Source: Platycarya strobilacea
Lineage: Eukaryota; Streptophyta; Magnoliopsida; Fagales; Juglandaceae
Reading direction: 5' to 3'
Length of the DNA: 64,000 nt
NCBI GenBank assembly: GCA_036898215.1
Contig: CM072546.1
Coordinates: forward strand, 31,229,337-31,293,336
Shown here: in pieces, positions 24,188-36,736 of the stretch
How the letters are laid out: every line of letters starts with the position of its first letter
Position numbering within the stretch: position 1 is the first letter of the stretch
Translations under genes and position numbers: made by a program
The notes under the pieces: model-generated
Told to the model about the DNA's origin: nothing
Databases searched by the model: none
The model's input: only the letters and a program-made list of their open reading frames with translations

Positions 24188-25955
24188 TTCAAATGGTCTC
24201 AGATCTCATCCACCAAGACTTCCCTTAATATCTTGGAGAAAACCTCTTTTTTAACCTTCAGGCTCCAGATTAGATCAAGTGCTTCTAGTAGAATTTTGTG
24301 ATAAGATTGTCAAAACCTCAAGACGCTTATGCCCCGATGGTGGGGCCTTATGGGGAAAAGCCTTAGAAAAAAAATAAAAAGAGAAAAGTAGACAGATCAT
24401 TATATGAAGGAGAAAAGGATGAAGACCTTACTGATGGAGCAGCTCTTTCTTAAAATGACGAGATTGGATGTAATTGAAGGAAGGGGATATACGTATGAAG
24501 ACTTTCATATTCTTAGCAAAGCATTAGTAACTTAGTAGCGTTTGCGTTGATAAGAACTCAATTTTATGGATAAAATGATACATCTCTGGCTTGTTGATTG
24601 GTCAAACCTTGATGCTGTCAAGCATTACTTAATAAAGGTGCAAGGCTTATAGAAGTATTGAAGCTTCCTAGAACTATAGAAAGATATAACTGGAACAAAA
24701 GACAATAGATGAAAGGTTTCCTTCTGCTCGTTTGATAGATATGAGAATGGAAAGCTTTTGGACAAAAAATGAATATTCCGGCAACTTTTGCCACTTATGC
24801 TCAGTGTCCACAAGAGCACCAAATGATGATGATCAGGGCCCTCTCTCAAAGTACAATATCCTGAAACTAGAGATGAGATTGAATGCTATCATACAAGATT
24901 AGAGAATAGAAAGAAAGAATTGTGCTTAGTATTAAGGCAATTCTATTCGGTTTATATATGTACATATATATGGGTCTGTGTAGCATTTTGACAATATTGT
25001 TATGATCATTTAATGGGACTTTGTTAGAAAGTGTTTTTGCCTTATCATTAGCTTGGGCGAGTCTCGAGTCAAGAACCAAGCTACGGATGTAACTTTTTGT
25101 ACTTAATTCTTTATTTTTATTGTGTAATTCTCCTTATTGTTAGTAACGAGAAGAGAAGAGTAAAATAAAAAGTGAAATCAATCACACGCGATGCAAGATT
25201 TATATAATTTGACAATGTACCTACACTCATAAAGCTGCAAAAGATTTTATTAAAAACAATACAAAAATATAATATGACAGTATGATAGGTATACATTGAA
25301 TAATATTATATATATAATAAACCCTAAACAATGGTTTGGGTCATCAACTAGACCACTACTAACACAACTAGATTCCACACATAAAAGCCCACAATTCTCT
25401 CTTATTAGTGTGTTTTTCTTTTAGAGCCTAGTCTGAAAAGTATATCTTCCAAATGTCAAATTTGTATTCATATAAATCAGCCTATTGCCGATGATGCTTT
25501 CTATTCGTATAAATCATTTTTCCTTGAAAGTAGAAGTCTAGGTGGTACTATTTTGTTCACAAATCATACTTCGACAGATTTGATTTTGTCAACATAAAGG
25601 AATATCCTCTCCACTCCTTTATTTGTGCTGCTATTTAATCAAATGTATACGAACCTGTGGTACTGGTGCATCAATATGCTATGTGTTTAAAAAATCTTAA
25701 GAAAGTGCCTTGTTATTTAAGTAGCATTCCCTTTTAAATTACAACTAGAGTCTAGAATATAAGTTCCAGCCTCAACTTGCTGCAACCTTGAACCAATATT
25801 AATGGTAGTTTGATTTAGATTAAGATCAATTTTGAGAGAAGAACAAGCGTTCATTTGTATGTGCATATGTAAGTAACTATGAGCATGTGCTCAAGGAAGT
25901 AGTGACAAATACTTGCGAGATCTAATAAATTTAAAATATATTATATTTTGATAAA
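24188..25955. other. Intergenic DNA, no gene recognised
   Basis: No credible coding frame. The 25110-25450 part (atgcaagatttatataatttg, then agcccacaattctctc) resembles the antisense of a copia LTR transcript region but has no partner copy in the window, so it is not called. The right edge is the GAGAA duplication of the gypsy element at 25956-25960. Confidence 0.4.
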
Positions 25956-25960
25956 GAGAA
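25956..25960 (+). repeat. GAGAA target duplication, left copy
   Basis: GAGAA immediately precedes the TG start of the 5' LTR. The matching copy is at 40937-40941, directly after the 3' LTR. A 5-bp duplication is what Ty3/gypsy integrases produce. Confidence 0.8.
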
Positions 25961-26403
25961 TGTTACAGAAGTTTAATTAGGAAAGAGCGCATTTGCTAAC
26001 TATGACTAGAGAATAATTGTTTTGAATAGGCAGTCTTGCCTTATTTCAAACACATATCAATTAGCATTTATTTTATATATTTTCTATGTATTTTGTTGAC
26101 TAAATAAGGAGTTGGCTATAAGTATGTGATATGCTATCTATTAATATCATGTTTTGCACGCCTATTGTTAAGAATATCAAAAGATCCAACAAAGATTCAT
26201 ATCAGCAACATAATTCAATTGAAGATCAAGATATGCATCCAGATAGTTATAGTTTAGATTAAAGAAATCTATTTGAATTTTAAATTGTATTTTTAAACTT
26301 TCTATTATCTGATTTGTTGTATCTGTCGATATTATTATCAAATGTAATTAGTTGTAACAAATTCATCTATATATATCAAGCATATCTGGCAGGATAATCA
26401 TCC

Positions 26404-27853
26404 ATGACCAACTCCAACTCTAAGCTTTCTTTCTTGGTATCAAGAGCTCTATCGGTTTACGCCATCTCCCTGGCTGCACCAAACAACTCTGTTTTTGCTT
26501 CATTCTCTATTCCCAATATTTCTCATCCAATTTATATTAAACTAGATGACACTAATTATCTTGCCTGGGTATGTCAGTTTACACCCATTCTGAGGACCAA
26601 TGGACTTCTGGGCATTGTTGATGGCACATAACTTCCTCCTCTTAAGCTTATTGCTAATCCTGAGAAAAAGGATCTAATGATACCCAATCCTAGTTATGAG
26701 ATTGGGGAAAAGAAGGATCAATTCATCCTAAGTTAGCTCATAGCTACTTTGTCTGACAAAATTGTCCCCACAATATATGGCCTCAATACTTCGAGGCAAG
26801 TGTGGACAACATTATCTATTAGATATGCCTCAATCAAGATCAAAAGTCAATCACCTGCACAGACAACTGCAAACAACCAAGCAAAGGACAGGCACTTGTA
26901 GTTAATTCTGTTGTTGGCTGATCAACTCATTGTTGTTGGGCAGAGTAGTAAGTGATGAAGATCTCATTTCATATATTGTGAGTGGTCTTAACCCTCAATA
27001 TAATTCTTTCGTTACCACCTATTCCTTTGCTACAAAGGATAAATCTATGAACTTTGAGGAGTTCCAATCTGAATTGCTGAGTTTTGAACAACTATTGGAG
27101 ACTCAAGGTTCTACTAATTCAAATGCATTTGCTCTCTATTCTAATAAAGGAGTTGTCCAGAATCAAAAGCCTAAATATGGGTCTTCCTATAAACCAAATA
27201 TTGGAAAGAATTCTACTCAAAAGAAGTCCTTTCTTCCTGTCACTTCTCAATCTCAAGGTAAACTTGCTCCAAATCCGTTTAACTCTAACAAAACTCCTTG
27301 TCAGATATGTGGCAGGACAAACCATCAAGTCTTGGATTGTTACCATAGAATGGACTTTGCCTATCAATGGAGACACCCACCTCGAGAACTAACTGCTATG
27401 GTGGCTCAATCAAATCTTCTTCAAGAAAATGAAGCATGGCTGGCAGATAGTAGAGCCACAAACCACATCACAGTTAATCTAGAAAACCTTGCATTGCAGC
27501 AACCATATCAAGGGAATGACAGTGTTGCTGTAGGAAATGGTAATGGGTTACACATTGCACACATTGGTTCCACAACTTACCATCTTCCTACCTCTACATT
27601 ACACTTGAAAAATATTCTGTATTTCTCTCATGTCTCCAATAATCTTCTCTCAATTCAACAATTCTGTCAAGATAATAACTGCTATTTTAAACTAACAGAC
27701 TCTTATTTCTTTGTGAAGGACAACTTGATAGAGGCAATCCTCCTGCAGAGACCTAGTAAAGGAGGTTTATATCCTGTGCATTTCAATAAGTTTGCTCAAA
27801 ATAAAGTGGCATTTGTAGCACTGATTGGAACCAAGACTTCATCTGATATCTAG
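26404..27853 (+). pseudogene. Copia gag, zinc knuckle and protease, with stops
   Basis: The gag start region (YIKLDDTNYLAWVCQF, then LRTNGLLGIVDGT) lies at 26530-26631 and stops there. The frame resumes at 26930-27853 with the gag middle (ISYIVSGLNPQYNSFV), an intact CCHC knuckle CQICGRTNHQVLDC, and the protease start WLADSRATNHIT, where the catalytic D-S-G is changed to D-S-R. The pre-integrase region follows (LHLKNILYFSHVSNNLLSI). A stop at 27851 ends the frame just before the GAG-pre-integrase HxxLGHP motif. Confidence 0.9.
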
Positions 27854-28725
27854 CACAAAATACTTGGACACCCCCATTCTCAAATCCTGCATAGAGTGCT
27901 CAAGCATTTTCAACTTTCTGTGTCATCTTATAAGTCACAGTGAGATCTATGTATGCCATGTCAATTAGGAAAAAGCAAGCATCTTCCTTTCAATAAGTCT
28001 GAACATGTCTCCTCTAGGCCTTTAGAAATAAGTCACAGTGATGTATAGACTTCATTAATGTTATCAATAAATGGTTAAAAATATTATGTCATTTTCATTG
28101 ATGACTTTTCTTGATATTCCTAGTTGTTTCCTCTCAAATTCAAGTTTGAAGTGTTTGATTGCTTTGTTAAATTCAAGTGTATTATTGAGAATCAATTATC
28201 CTACAAAATCAAACAATTCCAAACTAATAGTGGAGGTGAATATACTTCAAATCTTTTCACTAAATTCCTCAATATCAGTGACATCTATCATAGATTCACT
28301 TGTCCCTATACATCTCAACAAAATGGGATTGTTGAAAGAAAACATAGACATGTTTGTGAAACTGGTCTTACTCTTCTAGCACAATCTCATCTATCCTCTA
28401 AATATTGGGTGGAAGCATTTCAGATAGCAATACATTTAATTAACAGATTACCCTCACCTGTGCTGAAAAATGAAATACCTTTCACCAAGCTTTTTAATAA
28501 AGAGTCAGATTTCTCTTTGTTAAAGACATTTGGTTGTGCATGCTATCCCTTCCTAAGACCATACACAAGCCATAAGCTCGAGTACGAAAGCAAACAATGT
28601 GTGTTTCTAGGCTATGGTTCCAATCAAAAGGGCTACAAGTGCTTGGATTTACAAAATCATAAAACCTATATGTCAAGGCATGTAGTTTTTTTTTTGAAAA
28701 CTTGTTTCCTACATAGAAGATAACC
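27854..28725 (+). pseudogene. Copia integrase, broken
   Basis: The motif HKILGHPHSQILHRVLKHF directly follows the stop at 27851, and CMPCQLGKSKHLPF is the tail of the HHCC zinc-binding module. After another broken stretch, 28124-28723 holds the core: FQTNSGGEYTSNLF, then YTSQQNGIVERKHRHVCE, then KYWVEAFQIAIHLINRLPSP, and the C-terminal FLGYGSNQKGYKCLDL. Several stops and a frameshift separate the two halves. Confidence 0.88.
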
Positions 28726-28998
28726 TCCACACATGACTCTGCTCGGGGAGATACTCCTTCATCAAGTATTGTACTATCACCATCACATTTTTACATAATT
28801 AATTCTCCTGCTTTGCATACAAATTCATCTTCAACAATGTCTTCATCAACTCCACCTAGAATTGAACAAGTCCTAACTGAAATATCGAACTCCCAATAGT
28901 ACGAAGTCCAAATCTGTTATCCACTTCAGAGGTCAACCCAGCATTAGAACATGATAACTCGTTACCTACTCCAAACCCTATAGACTACCACTAGATCT

Positions 28999-30615
28999 AT
29001 GACTGGAAACTCTAAACCCAAACAATTTCCTAACTTTCATCTAAATCTCTCCAATAAATCTACTAAACACCCAGTCAAAGTCCTCCATACCAACTTAATG
29101 CCTTGTGAACCCAAATCATTTTCTCAAGCACAATCTAACTTAGATTGGTTGAATGCAATGCAAAGTGAATTGCAGGTGCTGTTGGATAACAAGACATGGA
29201 CTCTTTTTCCAAGACCCACAAATGGACATGTGATTCATAACAAAAGAGTGTACAAACTCAAACAAAAATCAGATGGGACCATTGATAGATACAAGACTAG
29301 ATTAGTGGCCAAAGGGTTTCAGCAGAGGGATGGCATTAACTACACAGAAGCCTTTAGCCCAGTTATTAAACCAGCTACAATTCGACTCCTTTTAGAACTT
29401 GTTCATTTTGACTAGCCTATACAATTGGATGTGTCAAATGCATTTCTACATGGTTTGCTCGATGAGGAAGTCCTTATGGAACAACCTCAAGGCTTTGTGG
29501 ATGGAAAACACCCTGAGTATGTTTGCAGACTGCATAAGGCCATTTATGGCCTTAATCAAACCCCAAGGTCATGGTACACTCGACTCACACAAGCTTTACA
29601 AGGGCTTGATTTTTCAGGTTCTTTCTTAGATACCTCTTTGTTCATGCTTCATAGTGGTTTTATTCACATCTATGTCCTTATTTATGTTGATGATATAATA
29701 GTAACTGGATCACATAGCTCTGTTATTACATGGCTTATTCAAAGTTTGCAACAAGAATTTAAACTAAAGGACTTAGGTGACTTAAGTTATTTCCTAGGGA
29801 TTCATGTGCACAGAACTCCTAAAAGACTCCACCTTAATCAAGCTAAATACAAATATAGCTTGCTCGATAGAACAAATATGCTTGGAGCCAAACCTTATGC
29901 TGCTCCTTGTGATTCTAGTCAGAAACTTAGTAAGCTTGAAGGGGATCCTTTACCTGATTCAAGCATTTATAGACACATTGTAGGAGCCTTGCAATATTGC
30001 ACTCTTACAAGGCCTGGCATTTCCTTTTCAATGAATCAATTGTGCCAGTTTTTGCATTGTCTTACAACCACTCATTTTACAGCTGCAAAAAGGGTACTTA
30101 GGTACTTGAAAGGAACAGTTGATCATGGCCTATCCTTCACACCAGGTTTTTTTATATTAGTTGCATATTGTGACAGTGATTGGGTAGGAGATCCTATAGA
30201 TCGAAGATCAACTAGTAGCTATGCTATATTTTTAGGTGCCTGTTTAATTTCCTGGCAAGCAAAGAAGCAGCCTATAGTTGTTAGATCTAGCACAGAAGTT
30301 GAGTACAGGGCAATGGCCACTACAACAGCATAGTTGTATTGGATTAGAATGCTTTTCAAGGAATTACAATGTTCAATTACCTTTACTCCACGGCTTTGGT
30401 GTGACAACATGGGGGCACTTGCCTTAACCACTAACCCTATTTTTCATGTTAGGACCAAACAGGTGGAGGTTGATTATCATTTTATTCGAGAGAAGGTTCT
30501 CAACAAGGACATTACAACTCGGTACATTGGTATTGCTGACCAAATCGCAGATATGTTTACCAAAGGTCTCACTTCTTCAAGATTCCTACTACTCAAAGAC
30601 AAACTCGTGGTCAAT
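28999..30615 (+). pseudogene. Copia reverse transcriptase and RNase H, three stops
   Basis: Reverse transcriptase starts with LDWLNAMQSELQVLLDNKTW. It continues through RLVAKGFQQRDGINYTEAFS, and after one stop (29413) through DVSNAFLHGLLDEEV and the catalytic YVDD in LIYVDDIIVTG, then DLGDLSYFLGI. RNase H follows at about 30160-30560 (CDSDWVGDPIDRRSTSSYA, then STEVEYRAMA, then LWCDNMGALALTTNPIFH) with one stop at 30331. The catalytic residues are largely kept, so the element died recently compared with the surrounding gypsy. Confidence 0.92.
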
Positions 30616-33600
30616 GTGTCTCCCATTAGCTTGACAGGGGATGTTAAGAATATTAAAAGATCCAACAAAGATTCATATCAGCAACAGAATTCAATTGAAG
30701 ATCAAGATATGCATCTAGATAGTTATATTTAGATTAAAGAAATATGTTTGCATTTTGAATTGTATTTTAAAACTTTCTATTATCTGATTTGTTGTATCTG
30801 TCGATATCTATCAGTTGTAATTAGTTGTAACAAATTTATCTATAAATGTCAAGCATACCTGGCAGGATAATCATCCTTGATCAACTCCAATTCTAAGCTT
30901 TCTTTCTCCTATGAGCCAAGTTTCAATTACTCAAGTCTTTTGGATTGTGCCTACAAAAATAATATAGAAGAAGGTGGGAAGATAGTGACCTTTAGGGTCG
31001 GAGAGTTTTCAATACTTAAATTAGTAAATATCTTTGGAGGCTTCTGAATGATGAGAGTTTAAAAAGCTTTCTCGTACCTAAAAGATTGGTATTTATATTT
31101 AAATATTGATCGTGTCTGTCATCGTGGAGCCCTTGTCATTTCCACTATTCATTTGTCAAGGTTCTTTAATGCCAAGTGACCTCTATAACAACGTCATTAA
31201 TGCGATGTGTAGTCCAGATAGTGGCACCATTAATGCAATGTGAATTTTCTGTTTGCTTTCCTCCACAAGCTTCTTTGCTTGTCTTATCTTTTGTGAGCAA
31301 ATCAAGGGTCATTCTTTCTCTTTATGACACATTATATGAATCCCCATGGGTGGGTTATTATTGGGATGTGTCAGACGCTCCTATCCCATCAGTCATCATT
31401 GCTTGCTTTCTATACAGGTAGTTATTTTATGAGCAAGGTCAGACCTTAGGCCGGGTTATACGTGAAGCCCACTATTCCTGGGGAAGATTGGGTGGGCCTT
31501 GGGTGAGAGGAAAATACCCTTACACTATCAATAAAGTGATTGGAAAAATTATTCTCAAACTTTGATATGTTAGAGGCGGGTTCCTCCTAAACCCATGTTC
31601 ATTTTGTTCGAATATTTGTTCAACATGGGTAAAACACATAAGAGAAATACAATGTCTTTTCGCATTGATCCTCCTATAACACGTTTCATCACTATAGCTT
31701 GTAACATTTTGGTATCAAAGTAGGTCATGGCACACCCCCAAGTTAAGCACTTGGAACAACAAATGGATAACCTTAAGAGCATTATGGAGCGGCTTATGAA
31801 TAAATTTGATGAGACTAGTGCAAAAGTAGGTTCATTTGCCAGCAAGAGTATGGGTGATGGAAATGGTTCGAGGTCAAGGAATAGAAAATGAATAAATCAT
31901 GGGGAAGAAAAAAATTTGACAATACCAAATTGGCCGAGTCGGACTTTCCGAGGCACAATGGACCGGACAATCCAACAAGTTGAATCTACTACGTGGAGAT
32001 TTTTTGACTATCAACAACCTGATGAAGGCAAAAAATTACTATAAGCATTATACTACTTGAAGGGAGAGGTGCATATGTGTAGGGGTGTCCAAGTGGATTC
32101 TGGACCGGGAATCCGAGTCAACAAGGCTCGGAACCCATGCCTCCAATTTGGTCTGGGTTCCAAACTAATTCACTCTGGTTGTAATTCGGGATGGAACCCC
32201 AAATCCATCCAGATTCTAAAAACCTGAAAATCCGATTCTAGATTTAAACCTCTTTTTTTTTTTTTTTTGAAGAAACTTAAACACATAATTTCTTTAGTAA
32301 AAAAGCTATACTTTATTAACGCTTTTTCAAAAATCGTTTGTTTAAAACATAAGTTTTTTAGGTAAAAGCTTATAAAAAATTTCATCCATATTTATTTTTT
32401 ATACAAAAGCCATTATTTGACTAAAACAATTTATAAGTTATCCATCAAGTTGGAAAGCATAATATTTGTATTCTAAAAATACTAAATTCATGTCAAAGAA
32501 AACCCAATATCCATCTATACATGCATTACAATGCAATCCACTACATAATACATTATTTGTTATTTATACATTACATTATATTACAAAATACAAAATTACA
32601 ATATTTGAATTACAAAATCAGTAGCATTTCTCTCAATGATTTAATCTCTACACCAAATAGCAACTTCAGGTGGTTGGACTGAAAGAGATCCTGCAAAAAA
32701 CAAAATAGAATGAAAATGACATAAATCTGAAAGTAAGCATGATGATATCAACCCAAATCAGATTTAAGTTAAAGGATTAAAACCATCAGGATTAATATAT
32801 ATGCTGGCATAAATCATGCACTTTTTGCTAAAGAAAATAAGCATAATTAAATATGAAGTGATTATGTTACCATTCAAGGAACATCGAAGATGATATTCAT
32901 GTTTGAAACTCGTAAAGAGAAAACTTTGTCCAAGCTACAAGTTTTAGGAAAAGAACAAGCATGTTTTGCTTTGAAAGATGCGTATACATATCTGCATCAT
33001 TCTTCTATACGTGCAATGCTTTGTATACATAAATAAACAAAAAATAAAGGTTGTGAAAATTAAGAAGCAAGGGAGAAGGATTCTTTTCCAATGAAAATGA
33101 GAACACAATACAGCAATACCTAGTAGCTAAGAATAAGCCAAGTGAAACTTCAATGCATTAATGATGAAGCCAACGTCACATTTTTTTTAGAAATATTGTT
33201 GTGCGCCAAAAAAAAACTTAATCTACCATATGCTTGTATAGTGGAGCCCTCATTAACATTTCTTATATTTGCGTTAAAGAAATAGAAATAAAAGCATACC
33301 AAGTTGAGTTTCATTGACATAAAAAATAAAAATAAATAAATAAAACTACACCACACCAGATACATCTCAAGGTAGCTAAGACAATATGATCATCCCTCGT
33401 GACCATGCTAACTAATTCAAAAGCTCTAGCAAACAAATTGATCAAAATTGGGCAACTAGAATAAAACAGAGAAGTACATGAAAGAAGTACAAAAGAGAGA
33501 CTCCTACCCTGCTCTAGAAGACTAGTGGCATCGATATTTCCCCACAAATGTCAAAGCCAGAAGCATTGAAATTCCACTTAACAAGCAAACCAACAAAGCT

Positions 33601-33938
33601 AAGTTACACCACACCTATATTATTTTCACTCCATACAGCAATAAATGATAGTCATCCTCTTGATGCCTTTTATGCGTCATCAAGAAATCCCAACAAGACC
33701 CACCGATCAATTTGGAAGGTGATGCTAGTGCTGGAGAGAACAAGGAAGTTCAACAACAAAAAACGAATATCCATAACACAAACAATCGAAAAATATTGAA
33801 AAGTTGAGATACAACGTCCTAAAAACATATTTAAAGATACAAAATCTGAAACAATACGGTATTTAAAGGAAAAAACATCTAAGCTCATTCACCCATCAAA
33901 ATAGACCCAAATCTAAAATGTGTTGTTTTAAGACATGT

Positions 33939-34908
33939 GAGCACTCACAATAGAGTAGCTAAATATGAGATTTTTGTAAAATTTAGCTCAAAGTGCTAAA
34001 AAATACACCCCATTAGACTCTTTAAAATAAATAAGACTGATAATAGGTGTACAACGCCTTTTACAATTATTCTACAACTTATAATGTAATTTAGTTTTTT
34101 TTTCATTTTTTTCGAGTATTTTTTTAATATTCTTAATCATTAAGAAAAAATTAAAATAATAATAATTTTATTAATATTCACATTCTTAATCACTAAGTAA
34201 AATTAAAAATAAAAAAATTAAATATAAAAAAAGTTGTAAATTAGTTGTAAAATAGTAGTAATCCTATCATTTCTCAATAAAAAAATTATGAAAACAAGAA
34301 CAATGTTTGCGCTACATGTAGTGCAACACTATTCATTTTCAAATTTTATTTTATTATATTTATTCTTCGGTAGCAAATGACTTCCCCCATGTCGCTGTCA
34401 CTTCTTCAAGCTTTGACTTACCGCCGGCCACCAATAGCCACGCCGTCGGCATCACTGGCATCAAACGTTGCTGGCGACAAACCTCCAGCGATACCAGCTC
34501 CAGCAACGGAGTAGTCGCCCCCCACGCGCAAATCAAAATCCGAATATGGGTTTCAAACTGTTTGAAATTCGTTTGGCCCACCGCCAGCTACTATTAGCTA
34601 CAATGACAGCATCACCGGACTCACCTCACGGTAGCAACCAACTCCTGAAGATTTCATCTTCGGCAATTGAGCATCATCTCCCACACACCATTCAACATCC
34701 TCGGCAACTGTTTTCAAACCAGACATTTTTATTTTTAAATTTGTAAAATAAATCTTATTAAAATAAAATATGAATATTTTAAAATATATAGAGAAAAAAT
34801 AGAGATGTTGATGAATAGTAAAATATAAAAATGAATAGGTAAAATAGAAAAAATGATTTTTTTGTAGTGTATTTTGAAAGAAATATAACTACTCCAATGG
34901 GACTGCTC
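33939..34908. mobile_element. Miniature inverted-repeat element nested in the hAT element
   Basis: Ends gagcactcacaatagagtag and, reverse-complemented from the right, gagcagtcccattggagtag match at about 19 of 26 positions. Both lead into AT-rich arms with a GC-rich core at about 34370-34710. A 92-residue plus frame in the core has no known domain. No target duplication was identified, so boundaries are provisional. Confidence 0.45.
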
Positions 34909-35314
34909 TGAAACCCCTTCATCATAAACAGATCTAGCCAAAATGAAAACATACCCAAATGAAAAATCAAAAAGAAAAGTGCAAAGCTAGCCCAATAGAT
35001 GCATGAACAGATAGATCATAACCATCGAGATAACCCAAAAATACTTCTTAAACATTCAAAGATTTTCATCAAGACCCATTTTGCATTGTAACAGATGACC
35101 AAATGCCAAAAAAAGACCTATCTAGCTAGACATGAGAGACTTACCAAAAGGTCGTCGGCGAGACAGACATGGCAGCGAGAGAGAGACGGCAACCAAAAGT
35201 TGAAATAGAGAGACGACGACTAGAAATGGACTCCTATCTTCTAACGAGTCCTCGAGTGAGAGAGTGGTCTAAGCATATCTAGTAGAGGAATTTTTAGAGA
35301 AAGGTAGAAACTCG

Positions 35315-35320
<6 letters not shown>

Positions 35321-35352
<32 letters not shown>
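35321..35352. repeat. (GA)n microsatellite
   Basis: Sixteen GA units inside the hAT element. On the minus strand this is a CT run about 170 bp upstream of an ATG-plus-splice-donor-like junction. Confidence 0.95.
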
Positions 35353-35355
<3 letters not shown>

Positions 35356-36736
35356 GACGGTGAAAAGTAAAACCCTAGCTTTCTAAGGAAGGTATCTTTT
35401 GCTTTTTAATATATATCTGAGATCTGGATTTAAAATCTGATAACCGCTTTAATATACCCAGAATCGGATTACATAAATCTGATTTTTATAAGCTGGGTTC
35501 TAGATCGCACTTGATCTAGATCTGGAATCGGAATCCGAGCAGGAACCCAAAATAGGGAAAATATCTAGCCTAGATGAACAGGCCTACATATGTGGTACCA
35601 ACTATTGAAAGACACTGAGAAAACTACATCATGGGAGGTTCTAAAAGATGACTCCGAACTCACTACAGACCCACCATATTAGAGGATCAGTTTGGCACTT
35701 TGAGTAAGTTGCTTCAAGTGGGATCAATATGAGAATATCAGTTACAATTTGAGTAGCTTCTAAGTCAAGTTGGGGGTCTAGGCCGTCTCGTCTAGCTCCC
35801 CCTCACCAATTGGGATGCTTCATCAGCTGACTTAAGGAGCCCATATGCACAAATATCCAAGCAGCACGACCAACGTCCATCACAAATGCTATTGGATTAT
35901 GCCGACTTTTTGAAGAAAAGCATGCTAAGAAGCCATTGACAGTTGAGGTTGAACGACTTGTAATTATGGAATCCACACCACCTCCGTTGCCCTCAGTGAG
36001 TTTGTCAAGAACAAAAATGCTCCAAATTTGAAGCCCCAATCCCAGCGAGTTATTAAAGTGAAGGAAGAAGAAACTTTGCTTTAATTGCGACGAGAACTTT
36101 GTACCTAACCATCATTATAAGAAGCTATTTCTGATCGAGAGAATTTATTTGGAGGAGGAAGGAATGGATGGAGAAGAAGAGGAAGTGGAACGGGCAAATT
36201 TCATAGATGAACATGATCTCATTGCATGCTATTGTGGGAACAATGCCACCTTAGACTATGAGGATCCAAGGACTAATTAAGGGTCACAGCTTTATCATTC
36301 TTCTCAACTCTGAAAGCGCCAACAATTTTTTGAACGCCTCTTCCACCAAGACAATAGGCTTGTCCCTATAGCCCACGTGAGAAATGAAAGTAATGGTTGC
36401 AAATGGAGAGAAGTTGAGCTGTAAGGGTCATTGCAATGGAGTCCAAATATATTCTTATAGTACTGAGTTCACCATTGAGTTTTTCTTTATAGCAATCGAA
36501 AAATGAGATGCTATCCTCGACTCACAATGGTTATGCACATTGGGGCCAATATAGTGTGATTTTACGAAACTTGTGATGATCTTTGATTACAAGGGGAGCA
36601 GGATGGAGTTGAAGTGGATTAAGGGGCTGACACATAGAGTGGTTGAGGGTGATAGTGGTTAAGGAATTAATTCGGAAGAAAGCTGGACTCTTTTGCTAGT
36701 TACTTCTCACCACTCTAGAGAAATCAATGCACCAAC

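Larger units (their letters stand above)
26166..30907 (+). mobile_element. Complete but dead Ty1/copia element, TSD CCTAT
   Basis: LTRs lie at 26166-26434 and 30642-30907 and differ at roughly 20 positions by eye. CCTAT at 26161-26165 and 30908-30912 is a perfect 5-bp duplication. The primer-binding site tggtatcaagagc follows the 5' LTR at 26435, and a purine tract (gacagggga) precedes the 3' LTR. Gag, protease, integrase, reverse transcriptase and RNase H occur in copia order. In-frame stops at about 26629, 27851, 29413 and 30331, plus others, break the polyprotein. LTRs start TG and end CT rather than CA. Confidence 0.93.
26139..31524. mobile_element. ~640-bp LTR-like insert in the gypsy 5' LTR, itself split by copia
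   Basis: Comparison with the 3' LTR shows extra DNA at 26139-26165 and 30913-31524, flanked by CTATC at 26134-26138 and 31525-31529. Without the copia and one copy of its duplication this is one ~640-bp block beginning TATTAATATC and ending CCCTTACA. Its content (gggtgggttattattggg, then gcccactattcctgggg) looks like the LTR of a Tat-type element, so a solo LTR is the best guess. It does not begin with TG, which weakens that reading. Confidence 0.5.
32080..35586. mobile_element. 3.5-kb hAT-type DNA transposon, no transposase seen
   Basis: The ends TAGGGGTGTCCA and, read from the other side, TAGGCCTGTTCA are hAT-type terminal repeats. The 8-bp duplication CATATGTG at 32072-32079 and 35587-35594 is perfect. 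Subterminal regions on both sides carry the word set ggaaccc, gaatccgag and ctggg in opposite orientation. No hAT transposase frame or BED finger was recognised. The interior includes another miniature element, a (GA)n tract and minus-strand stretches with splice-like junctions, so it may be a non-autonomous carrier of captured gene pieces. It disrupts gag of the gypsy element. Confidence 0.88.
31725..36500 (+). pseudogene. Gypsy gag and protease remnant, split by a hAT element
   Basis: A gag-like start (MAHPQVKHLEQQMDNLKSIM) lies at 31727 just inside the primer-binding site and runs with a stop to 32071. Translation resumes after the hAT element at 35587 and continues to about 36500 through a frame with many stops. 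This part includes SQRVIKVKEEETLL and the ELCT-to-HHYK stretch where a zinc knuckle would be, then the protease region with ILDSQWL-like residues near 36510. Only order and faint similarity support the domain names. Confidence 0.55.

Noticed and set aside
25110..25450. Copia LTR fragment in antisense
   Set aside because: Only a weak phrase-level resemblance; no partner LTR, primer site or duplication.
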